A stretch of DNA of 64,000 nt. Origin: Serratia silvae. GTDB lineage: Bacteria > Pseudomonadota > Gammaproteobacteria > Enterobacterales > Enterobacteriaceae. Of this stretch, positions 1-9,216 are shown one piece after another (the stretch's first letter is position 1; the number at the start of each line of letters is the position of its first letter). The stretch covers positions 124,001 through 188,000 of the forward strand of contig NZ_JAGQDC010000006.1 of assembly GCF_023282985.1 (NCBI RefSeq). The letters are read 5' to 3'. The translations under genes were made by a program, and so were the position numbers. Below the pieces are notes generated by a model. The model was not told where the DNA came from and did no database searches. It saw only the letters and a program-made list of their open reading frames with translations.

Positions 1-1
1 T

Positions 2-823
2 GAAGTGGGATTGACAGGATCTAGCCAGTTCTCTGCTCAGATCCTTGCCCAAGCTATTACACAATGGCGGCCGCACAGTCTGGTATTGGTGCCTGAATTG
101 CTGCGCCTATTCGTCATGTTGTGCACCCACAACCCAGGGTTGGCGGAGAGCCTGCGTTTTGTCGCCGTCGGTGGGGGAAAGGTTGCTGCGGATTTAGTGG
201 TTAAATCGCATCAGTTGGGTTTGCCGGTTTTTGAAGGGTATGGCTTATCAGAATGCGGCTCGGTGGTTGCTCTCAATGCGCCAGGGCATGCATTGCCTGG
301 CTCGGCGGGTGAACCGTTACCGCACTGCCAGATAACCATCGCGCCGGATGGGGAGATCTTGGTTTCTGGCGCGACAATGCTGGGATATCTGGGGGAACCA
401 GCTGCAAGCTCCCCGGTGGCAACCGGCGATCTCGGTCATTTTGATGCCCAAGGCTTCCTTCATATCACCGGCCGCAAAAAGAATATTCAGATCACCGCCT
501 TTGGCCGAAATTTTTCACCGGAATGGATCGAGGCGGAAGCTCAGCTTTTTCCGGCAATATCACGCATGGTCATCTTTGGTGATGGGTTACCCGCAAATGT
601 TGCGCTGATCCAGGTGACACCCGGTTATGAAAGTAGCCTTGCCGATCAGCTATCTCAACTTAATGGACGGTTACCTGACTATGCACGGATCCATCATTAT
701 TTTTTGGCACAGTTAACGGTTGAAAACGGTTTATTAACCACTAATGGGCGCCCGAAAAGACAGCAGATTTTTTCCATCTATCACACACGTATTCATCAGT
801 TAATCACGGGAGATATCCTATGA
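2..823 (+). CDS. AMP-binding acyl-activating enzyme, 5' end outside window
   Basis: C-terminal part of an adenylate-forming enzyme (acyl-CoA or acyl-ACP synthetase type); the reading frame is already open at the left edge, so the N-terminus is missing. Visible family signatures are GYGLSECGS (the A5-like motif) and, about 60 residues later, TGDLGHFDAQGFLHITGRKK, which holds the ribose-binding Asp and the hinge Arg. A catalytic-lysine region should follow near NGRPKRQQ at the C-terminus. Its stop codon overlaps the start of the next gene by 4 nt (ATGA), so it is translationally coupled to the heme-oxygenase-like protein. Family knowledge suggests it activates a fatty acid or other carboxylate with ATP. 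The substrate cannot be read from the sequence. Confidence 0.85.
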   Translation, partial: EVGLTGSSQFSAQILAQAITQWRPHSLVLVPELLRLFVMLCTHNPGLAESLRFVAVGGGKVAADLVVKSHQLGLPVFEGYGLSECGSVVALNAPGHALPGSAGEPLPHCQITIAPDGEILVSGATMLGYLGEPAASSPVATGDLGHFDAQGFLHITGRKKNIQITAFGRNFSPEWIEAEAQLFPAISRMVIFGDGLPANVALIQVTPGYESSLADQLSQLNGRLPDYARIHHYFLAQLTVENGLLTTNGRPKRQQIFSIYHTRIHQLITGDIL

Positions 824-1476
824 GTTTTTATCAATTGTTACAGCGAGAGACGGCGGTGGACAGAGAGAAGCTCCTTTCCGCCCCGGTCATAGAAGCTTGC
901 CGCTGCGGAAATATTAACGCCGAAATGTATATCGCCTTTTTGACACAGGCTTTTTATCATGTCAGCCATACCGTGCCTTTATTGATGACTGCGGGTGGCC
1001 GGATGAACTCAGAATATGAATGGGTTCGCGGAGCCATTGCCGAATACATTGATGAAGAGTATGGCCATCAGGAATGGATATTAAATGATATCAGGACGTG
1101 TGGCGGGGATGCCGAAGCGGTTCGTCATGGCCAGCCGGTATTGGCAATCGAGTTGATGATTGCGTTCCTCTACGATCACGTCTCTCGCCTCAACCCTATG
1201 GGTATTTTCGGTATGGTGCATGTCCTTGAGGGCACCAGCGTCGCCATTGCTACTACCGTTGCCGAACAGCTTAAACAGGGCTTGGGATTACCGGAAAAAG
1301 CCATGAGTTATCTCAGCTCGCATGGTGAACTGGACAAAGAGCATCTGGCCTTTTTTGCATCATTAATGGACCAGGTGGAAAAAAGCGAGGATCGTGCCGC
1401 GATTATCCATACTGCTAAAGTGGTCTACCAACTTTATGGCGATATGCTGCGTGGCCTGATGGAGCCAGTGCAATGA
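820..1476 (+). CDS. Heme-oxygenase-like (TenA-fold) di-iron protein
   Basis: A 218-residue all-helical protein of the iron-containing redox enzyme family, often mis-annotated as a TenA regulator. Likely metal ligands are visible in the spacing known for heme-oxygenase-like oxidases (HDOs) such as UndA: E80 and H83 (EEYGH), E137 (HVLEG), then H168, D172 and H175 (HGELDKEH, an H-x3-D-x2-H pattern). HDO enzymes use O2 to desaturate, cleave or oxidise small substrates. Being coupled to an acyl-activating enzyme and a dehydrogenase fits an oxidative step on an activated carboxylate; this is inference. It overlaps both neighbours by 4 nt. A thiaminase role is unlikely because no thiamine genes lie nearby. 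Confidence 0.8.
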   Translation: MSFYQLLQRETAVDREKLLSAPVIEACRCGNINAEMYIAFLTQAFYHVSHTVPLLMTAGGRMNSEYEWVRGAIAEYIDEEYGHQEWILNDIRTCGGDAEAVRHGQPVLAIELMIAFLYDHVSRLNPMGIFGMVHVLEGTSVAIATTVAEQLKQGLGLPEKAMSYLSSHGELDKEHLAFFASLMDQVEKSEDRAAIIHTAKVVYQLYGDMLRGLMEPVQ

Positions 1477-2282
1477 GGCTCAACAACAGCCGTATTTTGC
1501 TTACCGGTGCCAGCGGTGGTATTGGTCAGGCACTGGCGCACGCCTTGGCAAAGCAGGGGGCTTGTCTGATATTACATGGGCGTAATGAAACGTCGCTCAC
1601 CGCGCAGCTTAACACATTGCCCCACCCGGAAAATCATCAGGTTTGGATCGCCGATCTTGGCGATTTCACGCAATTGACAAAGCAAGTTGAGCTGCTTTGC
1701 CAACAACAGCATATTGATATCCTGATCAACAATGCCGGGGCCAATCATTTTGCCTGGCTTGAGGATCAAAGCGAGCAACAAATAATACAGCAGTTAGCCG
1801 TAAATATTCAGGCTCCAATATTACTGACCCGGGCTTTGCTGCCTTATATAGACCGACCCGGCATCATTATGAATATCGGTTCCAGCTTTGGCAGCATTGG
1901 TTATGCCGGATATAGCGTTTATTGCGCGAGCAAGTTTGCTTTGCGTGGCTTCAGTGAAGCCCTCGGCAGGGAACTTGCTGGTTCATCGATTAACGTGCTC
2001 TATTTTGCCCCCCGGGCGACACAAACCACGCTTAACTCTGCGGCGGTGAATGCCATGAATGCCGAATTAGGCACCAAAAGTGACAGTGCTGAATGGGTTG
2101 CTGATGAGGTGATTGTTGCTCTAAACAAACAGATAAAACGACGATGGCTGGGTTGGCCAGAGCGGTTCTTTGTCAAACTGAATGCACTGTTCCCCGCAGT
2201 GGTCGATAAAGCGCTGGCTAAACAGCGGCATATTATTGCCCGCCATGCCAAAGCTGCTCTTGAGAAGAAGGACTCACGATGA
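1473..2282 (+). CDS. Short-chain dehydrogenase/reductase
   Basis: Classical SDR of 269 residues. It carries the cofactor motif TGASGGIG at residues 11-18, NNAG at 86-89, serines at 137-138 and the catalytic YCASK (Y150, K154). The C-terminal 50 residues are basic and extend beyond the minimal SDR fold, possibly contacting membrane or a partner. It probably reduces or oxidises a carbonyl or alcohol with NAD(P)(H), acting on the product of the coupled acyl-activating enzyme and HDO. The start is the ATG within the ATGA overlap with the upstream gene. The substrate is unknown. Confidence 0.85.
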   Translation: MRLNNSRILLTGASGGIGQALAHALAKQGACLILHGRNETSLTAQLNTLPHPENHQVWIADLGDFTQLTKQVELLCQQQHIDILINNAGANHFAWLEDQSEQQIIQQLAVNIQAPILLTRALLPYIDRPGIIMNIGSSFGSIGYAGYSVYCASKFALRGFSEALGRELAGSSINVLYFAPRATQTTLNSAAVNAMNAELGTKSDSAEWVADEVIVALNKQIKRRWLGWPERFFVKLNALFPAVVDKALAKQRHIIARHAKAALEKKDSR

Positions 2283-2890
2283 AAAAGTTATTGTTGGTGT
2301 TGACGCTCTTTGGTAGTACAACCGCTTTTGCCCAGAGTGATTTGGCCGATATTCAGAACCAATGGGCGGTTTGCCAGTATCAGGTTGCGGCGAAACAGAA
2401 AGAAAGCTGTCTGGAGCAACTCAGCGCCGTTGCGGATAAAGCCAGTTCAGCTAACGGTTCACGCGCAGACCTGTTGATCTGGTCTGCGATCATCAAGAGT
2501 AGCTGGGCCGGTGAGAAGGGGGGGCTGGGGGCTTTGGAACTGGCCAAAGAGGCGAAAATGAAGTTGGAACTGGCAATAAAGTTGGATGACAAGGCGCTGG
2601 ATGGCTCCGCCTATACCAGTCTCGGTGCCCTCTATTATCAGGTTCCTGGCTGGCCGATTGGCTTTGGTGATGACAAGCAGGCTGAACGGTTGTTGAAACA
2701 GGCTTTACAGATTAATCCAACGGGTATCGATCCAAACTATTTCTACGGTGACTTTCTGATAGATCAAGGGCGTAAGGCACAGGGAAAACTTTATCTACAG
2801 AAAGCACTGGCGGCTCCGGCCCGCCCAGGCAGAGAATTAGCTGATAAAGGACGCCATCAGGACATTCAACAACGACTCGATAAACTTTGA
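2279..2890 (+). CDS. Exported TPR-repeat protein
   Basis: A 203-residue protein that begins with a typical signal peptide (MKKLLLVLTLFGSTTAFA, cleavage likely before Q19), so it should be periplasmic. The mature part is helical, with tetratricopeptide-like units around residues 95-175 (SAYTSLGALYY, QAERLLKQALQINP, GKLYLQKAL). It is the last gene of the four-gene coupled run and overlaps the SDR by 4 nt. A TPR protein usually mediates protein-protein contacts. Its presence in an otherwise cytoplasmic enzyme operon suggests that the pathway product is delivered to, or acts in, the envelope. That is inference. Confidence 0.75.
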   Translation: MKKLLLVLTLFGSTTAFAQSDLADIQNQWAVCQYQVAAKQKESCLEQLSAVADKASSANGSRADLLIWSAIIKSSWAGEKGGLGALELAKEAKMKLELAIKLDDKALDGSAYTSLGALYYQVPGWPIGFGDDKQAERLLKQALQINPTGIDPNYFYGDFLIDQGRKAQGKLYLQKALAAPARPGRELADKGRHQDIQQRLDKL

Positions 2891-2917
2891 TACTACGGGT
2901 CAATAAAGGGAAACAAG

Positions 2918-2986
2918 ATGCACCGAGAACGACACTGCATGGAAAAAATTGGCTGGCTGCTGTTCTCGGTGCTAATGACGGGATAA
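2918..2986 (+). other. Possible 22-codon ORF spanning a 10-bp inverted repeat
   Basis: In the gap before yeeO, an ATG at 2918 preceded by AAAGGGAAACA opens a 22-codon frame ending in TAA at 2984-2986. It encodes a basic head followed by a hydrophobic stretch (WLLFSVLMTG). The same DNA holds a perfect inverted repeat, CACCGAGAAC (2921-2930) and GTTCTCGGTG (2962-2971). It could be a small membrane peptide, a leader peptide or only a hairpin closing the upstream operon. There is no T-run after the hairpin. The rest of 2987-3173 shows only a short palindrome, GAAACGACGTTTC at 3138-3150. Confidence 0.25.
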
Positions 2987-3173
2987 TTTCTACCGCCAGT
3001 CTGCTGTTGGGCGTAGCGTCGGCTACGGGGTAAGTGTTAAGCCAATAGCACGATGTTTTTCTCTGAGTCGCAGTCTTCCTTTGCAACGTATAGTGAGAAG
3101 AAAACGCTTGCAGAGTAAGCGTTGATAAACCATCATTTGAAACGACGTTTCACTTCCTTGCTACAGGTCAACC

Positions 3174-4631
3174 TTGAACTTACACGGGCTACTGCGCCAG
3201 CGCGTTGCCAAGACGCATTGGTATGCCAAGCGAAAAAGCTATCGGGTGCTTTTTTGGCGCGAGATCACGCCTTTGGCGGTACCGATCTTTCTGGAAAACA
3301 CCTGCGTACTGCTGATGGGGGTGCTCAGCACCTTCCTGGTGAGCTGGCTCGGCAAAGAGTCGATGGCAGGCGTTGGCTTGGCAGACAGTTTCAACATGGT
3401 CATCATGGCCTTTTTCGCGGCGGTGGATCTGGGTACCACGGTGGTGGTGGCTTTTAGCCTTGGCACCCTTGATCGCAAACGGGCGCGGGCGGCGGCACGT
3501 CAGTCACTGGTGTTAATGACCGTGTTGGCGCTGCTGCTGGCGATTGGGATCCATTTGGCCGGGGAGCAGATCATTAACGTGATCGCCGGTGAAGCCACGC
3601 CTGAAGTTAAAGTGCTGGCGCTCTCTTATCTGCAAACCACCGTCTGGAGCTACCCGGCAGCCGCCATCGCCCTGATTGGTAGCGGTGCCCTGCGTGGGGC
3701 TGGCAACACCAAGATCCCGCTGCTGATCAATGGCGGCATGAATATCCTCAATATCCTCATCAGCAGTACGCTGATTTATGGGGTATTTAGCTGGCAAGGG
3801 CTGGGTTTTGTTGGCGCGGGGCTAGGGTTGACCATTGCCCGCTATATTGGCGCGATAGCCATTATTGCTGTTCTGGCGGTGGGCTTTAATCCGGCGCTGC
3901 GTATTACGCTCAAAAGCTATTTTACGCCACTCAACAGCAGCATCCTGCGTGAGGTGTTGGGGATTGGTATTCCCGCCAGTATCGAATCGGTGCTGTTCAA
4001 CGCTGGCAAACTGCTGACACAAATGTTTGTCGCCGGGATGGGGACCAACGTCATCGCTGGTAACTTTATCGCTTTCTCTATCGCGGCACTGATTAACCTG
4101 CCGGGGAATGCTTTGGGATCTGCTTCGACCATTATCGTCGGCAGGCGTCTGGGGAAAGGGCAAATTGCTCAGGCCGAACGGCAGATGAAGCACGTCTTTT
4201 GGCTGGCGACGATTGGTCTGACGGTGATTGCCTGGGGAACTGCTCCTTTTGCCGGGCTGTTTGCCTCATTTTATACCCAGGAAGACGATGTTAAAGAGGT
4301 GGTCAAAATCCTAATTTGGCTCAATGCTGCGTTTATGCCGATTTGGGCTGCATCCTGGGTGTTACCCGCTGGGTTGAAGGGCGCGCGTGATGTCCGGTTT
4401 GCCATGTGGGTGACGATGTTGGGCATGTGGGGCTGCCGGGTGGTCGCCGGTTATATCTTGGGCATCGTGCTGGGCATGGGCGTAGTGGGTGTCTGGCTGG
4501 GGATGTTCTTGGACTGGGCCGTTCGCGGAGTCTTCTTCTATTGGCGTATGGTCAGCGGGCGCTGGCTATGGAAATATCCACGGCTCAGAAAAAACCAGCC
4601 TGAATCAGCCGAAGAACAGCCGCCAAGCTAA
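3174..4631 (+). CDS. yeeO: MATE-family efflux transporter, YeeO/EmmdR type
   Basis: A 485-residue, 12-helix MATE exporter of the inner membrane. It closely resembles E. coli YeeO from RQRVAKTHWYAKRKSYRVLFW through the PRL-rich tail, including GALRGAGNTKIPLLING. YeeO exports flavins and some drugs, using an ion gradient. I chose the TTG at 3174 because homology to YeeO begins upstream of the next start (GTG 3246) and ACAGG lies at a suitable distance. The 283-bp upstream gap contains the inverted repeat at 2921-2971. Drug specificity cannot be inferred. Confidence 0.85.
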   Translation: MNLHGLLRQRVAKTHWYAKRKSYRVLFWREITPLAVPIFLENTCVLLMGVLSTFLVSWLGKESMAGVGLADSFNMVIMAFFAAVDLGTTVVVAFSLGTLDRKRARAAARQSLVLMTVLALLLAIGIHLAGEQIINVIAGEATPEVKVLALSYLQTTVWSYPAAAIALIGSGALRGAGNTKIPLLINGGMNILNILISSTLIYGVFSWQGLGFVGAGLGLTIARYIGAIAIIAVLAVGFNPALRITLKSYFTPLNSSILREVLGIGIPASIESVLFNAGKLLTQMFVAGMGTNVIAGNFIAFSIAALINLPGNALGSASTIIVGRRLGKGQIAQAERQMKHVFWLATIGLTVIAWGTAPFAGLFASFYTQEDDVKEVVKILIWLNAAFMPIWAASWVLPAGLKGARDVRFAMWVTMLGMWGCRVVAGYILGIVLGMGVVGVWLGMFLDWAVRGVFFYWRMVSGRWLWKYPRLRKNQPESAEEQPPS

Positions 4632-4735
4632 CGGTATTTTATTAGCCTGAGGCCGGGTTGGCAGTATCAATCCATTGTCGGCGGTTGTGTTTTGGTGTAA
4701 GACTGATGCCACGATAAATGATCTAAAGGTGCACC

Positions 4736-7522
4736 ATGGAAGGATTGATATTTATCGCTGGTTTAGCGTTGTTCCTGTGCCTGGTGGTATTACCCATTTC
4801 AGTGGTGGTATCGCTCGGCCGTGGCAACCGCAACCAGCGGGAAATTGCCCAACTGACGCTGACCATCACCCAGTTGCAAAAACAGGTGGATGATCTCCGC
4901 TTCGAGGAAACCGGGAGATTGCGGCCAACGCCAACGCCCGTTTCTCAGGCGCAACCTGTGGCTGCGAAGACAACGCATGACTTTGCGGCGCACGCGGCAC
5001 AACAGTCTGCCGTTAAACCCACAGCTGACATGGCCGTTACCCCTCCGGTTATATCACCATGGGAGTCAGCAGCTCCAAAACCATCTGCACCAGTAACAAC
5101 CCTTCCTCACCCACCTATTGCTGATAAACCCGCCATTGATAAACCCGCCATTGATAAACCGCAGCAACCGAAAAACGACCTGCTCAGCGGGCTGGTGGGC
5201 TGGTTTATGCAAGGCAACCCGTTGGCGAAGCTGGGAGTCTTGCTGCTGTTCTTAGGCTTGGCCTACCTGATGAAATACACCGTTGAACGCGACATGTTGC
5301 CTATTGAGTTCAGGTTAATGGGCGCGGCGGTGGCGAGCGGCGTTTTACTGTGGTTTGGCTGGCGTCTGCGTGTTAAGCAAACGATGTATGCCCTGATCCT
5401 GCAAGGGGGCGCGGTTGGCGCGCTCTATATCACCGTATTTGGTGCCTTCCGGCTTTATCAACTGCTGCCACATATGCTGGCATTTGGCCTGATGTTGGTG
5501 ATCTGCGCTGCCAGCGTAGGCTTGGCCGTATTGCAACGCGCCCTCAGCCTGGCGATGCTTGCCAGCATTGGCGGCTATCTTTCACCGTTGCTGCTATCCA
5601 GCGGTGGTGGCAGTTACGTCGCGTTATTCTCCTATTACCTGCTGCTCTCGCTGGGCATTTTGGCGATCAGCGTCTGGCAGCCGTGGCGGCCACTTAACCT
5701 GTTGGGCTTTGTTTTTTCCTTTGGCGTCGCCGGGCTTTGGGGAGTAAACAATTACCTGCCGGAATACTACCTGGGCTGCCAGCTGTTTCTGATTGCCAAT
5801 ATCGTGATTTTTGGCGTGCTATGCCTGGCTTTGACTCTACGCGCACAGTTGCCTGGTGAGAAGATTATCGATGGCGCGCTGCTGTTTGGCCCGCCGTTAA
5901 TCGGTTTTGGCATACAGTATCTGATCGTTCGCCAGTGGGAGTTTGGCCCGGCGTTCTCGGCGCTGGGCTTCGGTTTGGCTTACCTGTTACTGGCCTGGGC
6001 CGCATTGAAGCGTTATCCATCTCTGGGCCGAATGTTGGCGGTTTCTGGTTTGGCGCTGGGCGGGGTGTTCACTACGCTGGCGATCCCATTGGCACTGTCC
6101 GCTGAGTGGACATCCATGGCTTGGGCGCTGGAAGGGGTGGGTATTCTGTGGCTTGGTCGTGAGCAAAAGCAAATCCGCATGAGCCTCAGTGGTTCTGGTC
6201 TATTGGTGCTGGCCTTGGCTTCTGCCTTGGTCGCGTTTGGCGCGGGCATGACTACGCTTTCCTTCACGCTTGTGTTCGCCGTATTGGCATTAACCTGGCT
6301 CGTGGCAGCATTCCTCTGGCGCGATCTGGGGGCCGATGTCGCCTTCAATCAGGTTGTCAGCCTTTCCTTCCTGGTTGGCGGGATCCTGCTCTGGTTGGTC
6401 TGCCTACTCGGTTTTGTCGGGCGATTGCTGCTTAGCTATGGCTACGGGGCTTTCCTGGCGTTGGCCTTGTTGACGCTATCCGTGTTGCTGTGGCGTTGGT
6501 TGGCACAAAGGCTGGTCTGGCGCGAACTGCGTTATAGCATTTGGCTGCTGTGGCCAGGCATGTTGGCCATGCTGATGTTCCAACTGGTCGGCCTGGATTC
6601 ATTATTGTCCTTTGGTTGGCCGAATCTGGTCTGGCTGCTGGCCTCGCCTGTGGCGTACTGGTTGCTGAAGCGCGAAGCGGGCACCTTGCCGATACTGCGC
6701 CTGCAGCAAGGATTACACCTGTCGCTGTTCTGGATGGTGGTGTTCGCGCTGGGTTATGAAGTCTTTTGGCGCACGATGCGCTTGCCGTGGGGCATGGATG
6801 AGTGGCGGCTGGGCCTGCAAATGGGCTTTATCTCCCTGATCATTCTGGCTACACATGGTGCGCTGCGCAAAAGGTGCTGGCCGTTTGCCGAACACCGCCA
6901 GCTATATGGTGCGATTGCCTTGGCCCCATTGGCGGCGTTGGCTCTGCTGCTCTTACTTGTAGGCAACGTGTTTGATGGGGTCAGTTTAGGCTGGCGTTAT
7001 TTGCCATTGTTGAACCCGTTGGAAGAGGGCGCTGGTTTTGCACTCTTGGCGTTGGTGACTCTGGGGCTGTTTGTCCGGCGGGAATACCCGCAATTTGCCG
7101 CATTGCTGAAACAGGCGCTGCCGCTGTTTACTATCGCGGTGCTGTTCTGGTGGGGCAATGGGGCGGTCCTGCGTGCGCTGGCCTATTACGCCGATATTGC
7201 CTGGCGGGCCGATTCGCTATGGGGCTCCCGCCTGGTGCAGACCACCTTCGCTTTGCTGTGGATGCTGATAGCGTTGATTGTCATGGTGCTATCAACCCGC
7301 CGTGGACAACGTGAGGTCTGGTTTGGCGGTGCGGCGTTGCTTGGTATCGTCATTGTTAAATTGATGCTGGTTGATAGCGCTCGAGGCGGTGGATTGGCTC
7401 GCGCCATCTCGTTTATCGGCGTGGCGATACTGGTACTGATCGTGGGGTATTTTTCCCCATTGCCACCCAAAGCGGTGCGCAGTAAGGAGCCAAATGTGGC
7501 AAGCGAACGAGGGAATGCATGA
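4736..7522 (+). CDS. DUF2339 multi-spanning membrane protein
   Basis: A 928-residue protein. It starts with one N-terminal membrane helix (residues 1-28), then a short coiled coil (about 34-60), then a disordered Pro/Ala-rich linker (60-145) carrying an in-frame five-residue repeat. After about residue 155 hydrophobic helices alternate to the end, at least twenty by eye. This is the DUF2339 layout; no catalytic motif is recognisable and the function is unknown. It overlaps the DUF3999 gene by 4 nt, so both are likely made together and may form one envelope complex. The start has an AAAGGTG ribosome-binding site. Confidence 0.85.
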   Translation: MEGLIFIAGLALFLCLVVLPISVVVSLGRGNRNQREIAQLTLTITQLQKQVDDLRFEETGRLRPTPTPVSQAQPVAAKTTHDFAAHAAQQSAVKPTADMAVTPPVISPWESAAPKPSAPVTTLPHPPIADKPAIDKPAIDKPQQPKNDLLSGLVGWFMQGNPLAKLGVLLLFLGLAYLMKYTVERDMLPIEFRLMGAAVASGVLLWFGWRLRVKQTMYALILQGGAVGALYITVFGAFRLYQLLPHMLAFGLMLVICAASVGLAVLQRALSLAMLASIGGYLSPLLLSSGGGSYVALFSYYLLLSLGILAISVWQPWRPLNLLGFVFSFGVAGLWGVNNYLPEYYLGCQLFLIANIVIFGVLCLALTLRAQLPGEKIIDGALLFGPPLIGFGIQYLIVRQWEFGPAFSALGFGLAYLLLAWAALKRYPSLGRMLAVSGLALGGVFTTLAIPLALSAEWTSMAWALEGVGILWLGREQKQIRMSLSGSGLLVLALASALVAFGAGMTTLSFTLVFAVLALTWLVAAFLWRDLGADVAFNQVVSLSFLVGGILLWLVCLLGFVGRLLLSYGYGAFLALALLTLSVLLWRWLAQRLVWRELRYSIWLLWPGMLAMLMFQLVGLDSLLSFGWPNLVWLLASPVAYWLLKREAGTLPILRLQQGLHLSLFWMVVFALGYEVFWRTMRLPWGMDEWRLGLQMGFISLIILATHGALRKRCWPFAEHRQLYGAIALAPLAALALLLLLVGNVFDGVSLGWRYLPLLNPLEEGAGFALLALVTLGLFVRREYPQFAALLKQALPLFTIAVLFWWGNGAVLRALAYYADIAWRADSLWGSRLVQTTFALLWMLIALIVMVLSTRRGQREVWFGGAALLGIVIVKLMLVDSARGGGLARAISFIGVAILVLIVGYFSPLPPKAVRSKEPNVASERGNA
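5123..5160 (+). repeat. 15-bp in-frame tandem repeat in the DUF2339 linker
   Basis: GATAAACCCGCCATT occurs at 5123-5137 and 5138-5152, followed by a partial third copy to 5160. It encodes repeated DKPAI in the disordered linker. The length is a multiple of three, so slippage here would change linker length without breaking the frame. Confidence 0.9.
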
Positions 7523-8895
7523 AAGTAAAACTGAATAACTGGTTGCTGCTGGGGTCGCTTTGTCTGGCTGGTGCAGCTAATGCGGAGCCGATGGCTGAAA
7601 AACCACAAGATTTCGCCTATGGCATATCGCTAACCACTGAAGGCCGCGCGCCGTTTTTCCGTATTGAACTGCCAGAGGCGGTGTATACCGAAAGCGTATG
7701 GCCTGATATGCGCGATGTGCGGGTGTTCAACTATCAGGGGCAGGCCGTTCCCTTTGCCCTGACCGCGAACGTCACCACTCAGGAAAATAGCCAGACTTTC
7801 CCTCTGCGCCTGTTCCCGATGAAGGGCAAAAGGGTCACCGATCAGGAACAACAGATCATTTCGCTTAAATCCGCTGGTGGTGTCGAAGTCACCATGCCAC
7901 TGTATAACGACAAGCCAATGGGAAGTACCTATCTGCTGGAGGTCCCACGGCATGAGGGTGGCTATCCCCATTTAACTCAGTTGAAACTGGCTTGGGAGCG
8001 TCTACCCGAGAACTGGCAGACCCGCGTTAACGTCTTCTATAGCAGCGATCTCAAAGACTGGTCGCGTAGCGCTGTAGATGTGCCGTTGATGGATCTGCTT
8101 TCCGGCAGTGACCGGTTGCTGTTGGATACCATTGATTTGGAGGGCTATGACAACCCTCGCTATCTGTTACTGGTGTTCAAAGAAACTAAAGACGTTCCTA
8201 ATTTGAAGATCCAGTCTGCGCAGGGGATTGTCACCTCCAGCCACACCGAGCAGCAAAGGATTAACCTGCCGCTCGAACAGAAAGCCATTTCCGCCAGTGA
8301 AGCTGAATATACCTGGTCGAAACCTCAGCCGTTGGACAACATCAGTATCCGCCCAACGCAAGGTAATACGGTATTACCGCTGGAGATAGAATATCGGGGG
8401 GCCGCGAGCGAAGGCTGGCTCCCGCTGGCTAAACAGGTGGTTTATTCGATTAACGGGCGTACAGCGGAAGCAATCCCGCTGAAAGGTTTGCTGGTGCAAG
8501 GCCTTCGCCTGAAGGGCATCAACCAGCAATGGGGCGATTCGCTGCCAGAGGTCAAGGCGGAACGCGATAGGCAGACCCTGATTTTCAATGCCCAGGGGAC
8601 CTCGCCATTCTTGCTGACGTGGGGAAATAAAGCGGCCCGGCCTCAGGCGATCCCTCTCGACGGTCTGATCCCGGCAGAGCTGCGTAAAGCGGTGGATGCC
8701 GATGCGTTGCCAGAAGCCGGGTTGCAATCTCAAGTGACTCTGGGCGGCACCGAGCGTTTGAGCGCGGTGGATGCCACAGAAGAGGCCAGCATGTGGAAGA
8801 AAGGTTTGCTCTGGCTCCTGCTTGTTTTGGGCGCGGGGGGATTGGTGGTGCTGGCGCTGAAACTGTGGAAAGAGGTTCAGCAGAAGCCGCAATAG
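7519..8895 (+). CDS. DUF3999 exported, membrane-anchored protein
   Basis: A 458-residue protein with an N-terminal signal peptide (about 1-22, ending ANA) and one C-terminal transmembrane helix (about 427-450, GLLWLLLVLGAGGLVVLAL) with a short basic tail. The mature domain should lie in the periplasm and looks beta-rich. It matches the DUF3999 family, which travels with DUF2339; I know of no assigned biochemical role. Its ATG overlaps the DUF2339 stop by 4 nt, which implies translational coupling and a joint function. Confidence 0.85.
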   Translation: MKVKLNNWLLLGSLCLAGAANAEPMAEKPQDFAYGISLTTEGRAPFFRIELPEAVYTESVWPDMRDVRVFNYQGQAVPFALTANVTTQENSQTFPLRLFPMKGKRVTDQEQQIISLKSAGGVEVTMPLYNDKPMGSTYLLEVPRHEGGYPHLTQLKLAWERLPENWQTRVNVFYSSDLKDWSRSAVDVPLMDLLSGSDRLLLDTIDLEGYDNPRYLLLVFKETKDVPNLKIQSAQGIVTSSHTEQQRINLPLEQKAISASEAEYTWSKPQPLDNISIRPTQGNTVLPLEIEYRGAASEGWLPLAKQVVYSINGRTAEAIPLKGLLVQGLRLKGINQQWGDSLPEVKAERDRQTLIFNAQGTSPFLLTWGNKAARPQAIPLDGLIPAELRKAVDADALPEAGLQSQVTLGGTERLSAVDATEEASMWKKGLLWLLLVLGAGGLVVLALKLWKEVQQKPQ

Positions 8896-9216
8896 GGCGG
8901 GTGATTGTTGGCCGGTGGGATGGAAACAAGGGGTGGTGCGGTTGGCGTTGCCCCTTGATCGTTCTATGGGCAGTAAAGGTACGCTATAACTAATTGAATG
9001 CCTCTAAAGCGACTGCGGACCCTATAGGCTATCAAGTCCCAGTAGATAATATTGTCTATCGCTGAGATTAATAGCCTGAATATATTGTTATGTTATCAAT
9101 GCAAGATAATACTTGCGATTTCTTAATTACTTAAAATAATGGTAGCGAAAGTAGATTGTTATTCCATTTACCATCAGCATAAGTTCTGAGGTACTTTGGG
9201 CCATTTGTAGGTGTGA
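8896..9216. other. Non-coding, AT-rich stretch; nothing recognised
   Basis: No convincing gene, RNA or strong terminator is visible. Base composition becomes AT-rich from about 9000 onward, unlike the flanking GC-rich genes. This marks the left side of the accessory segment. Confidence 0.5.

Noticed and set aside
2712..3086. 124-codon minus-strand ORF downstream of the TPR gene
   Set aside because: It overlaps the 3' end of the TPR gene, lacks a good start and has no recognisable motif.
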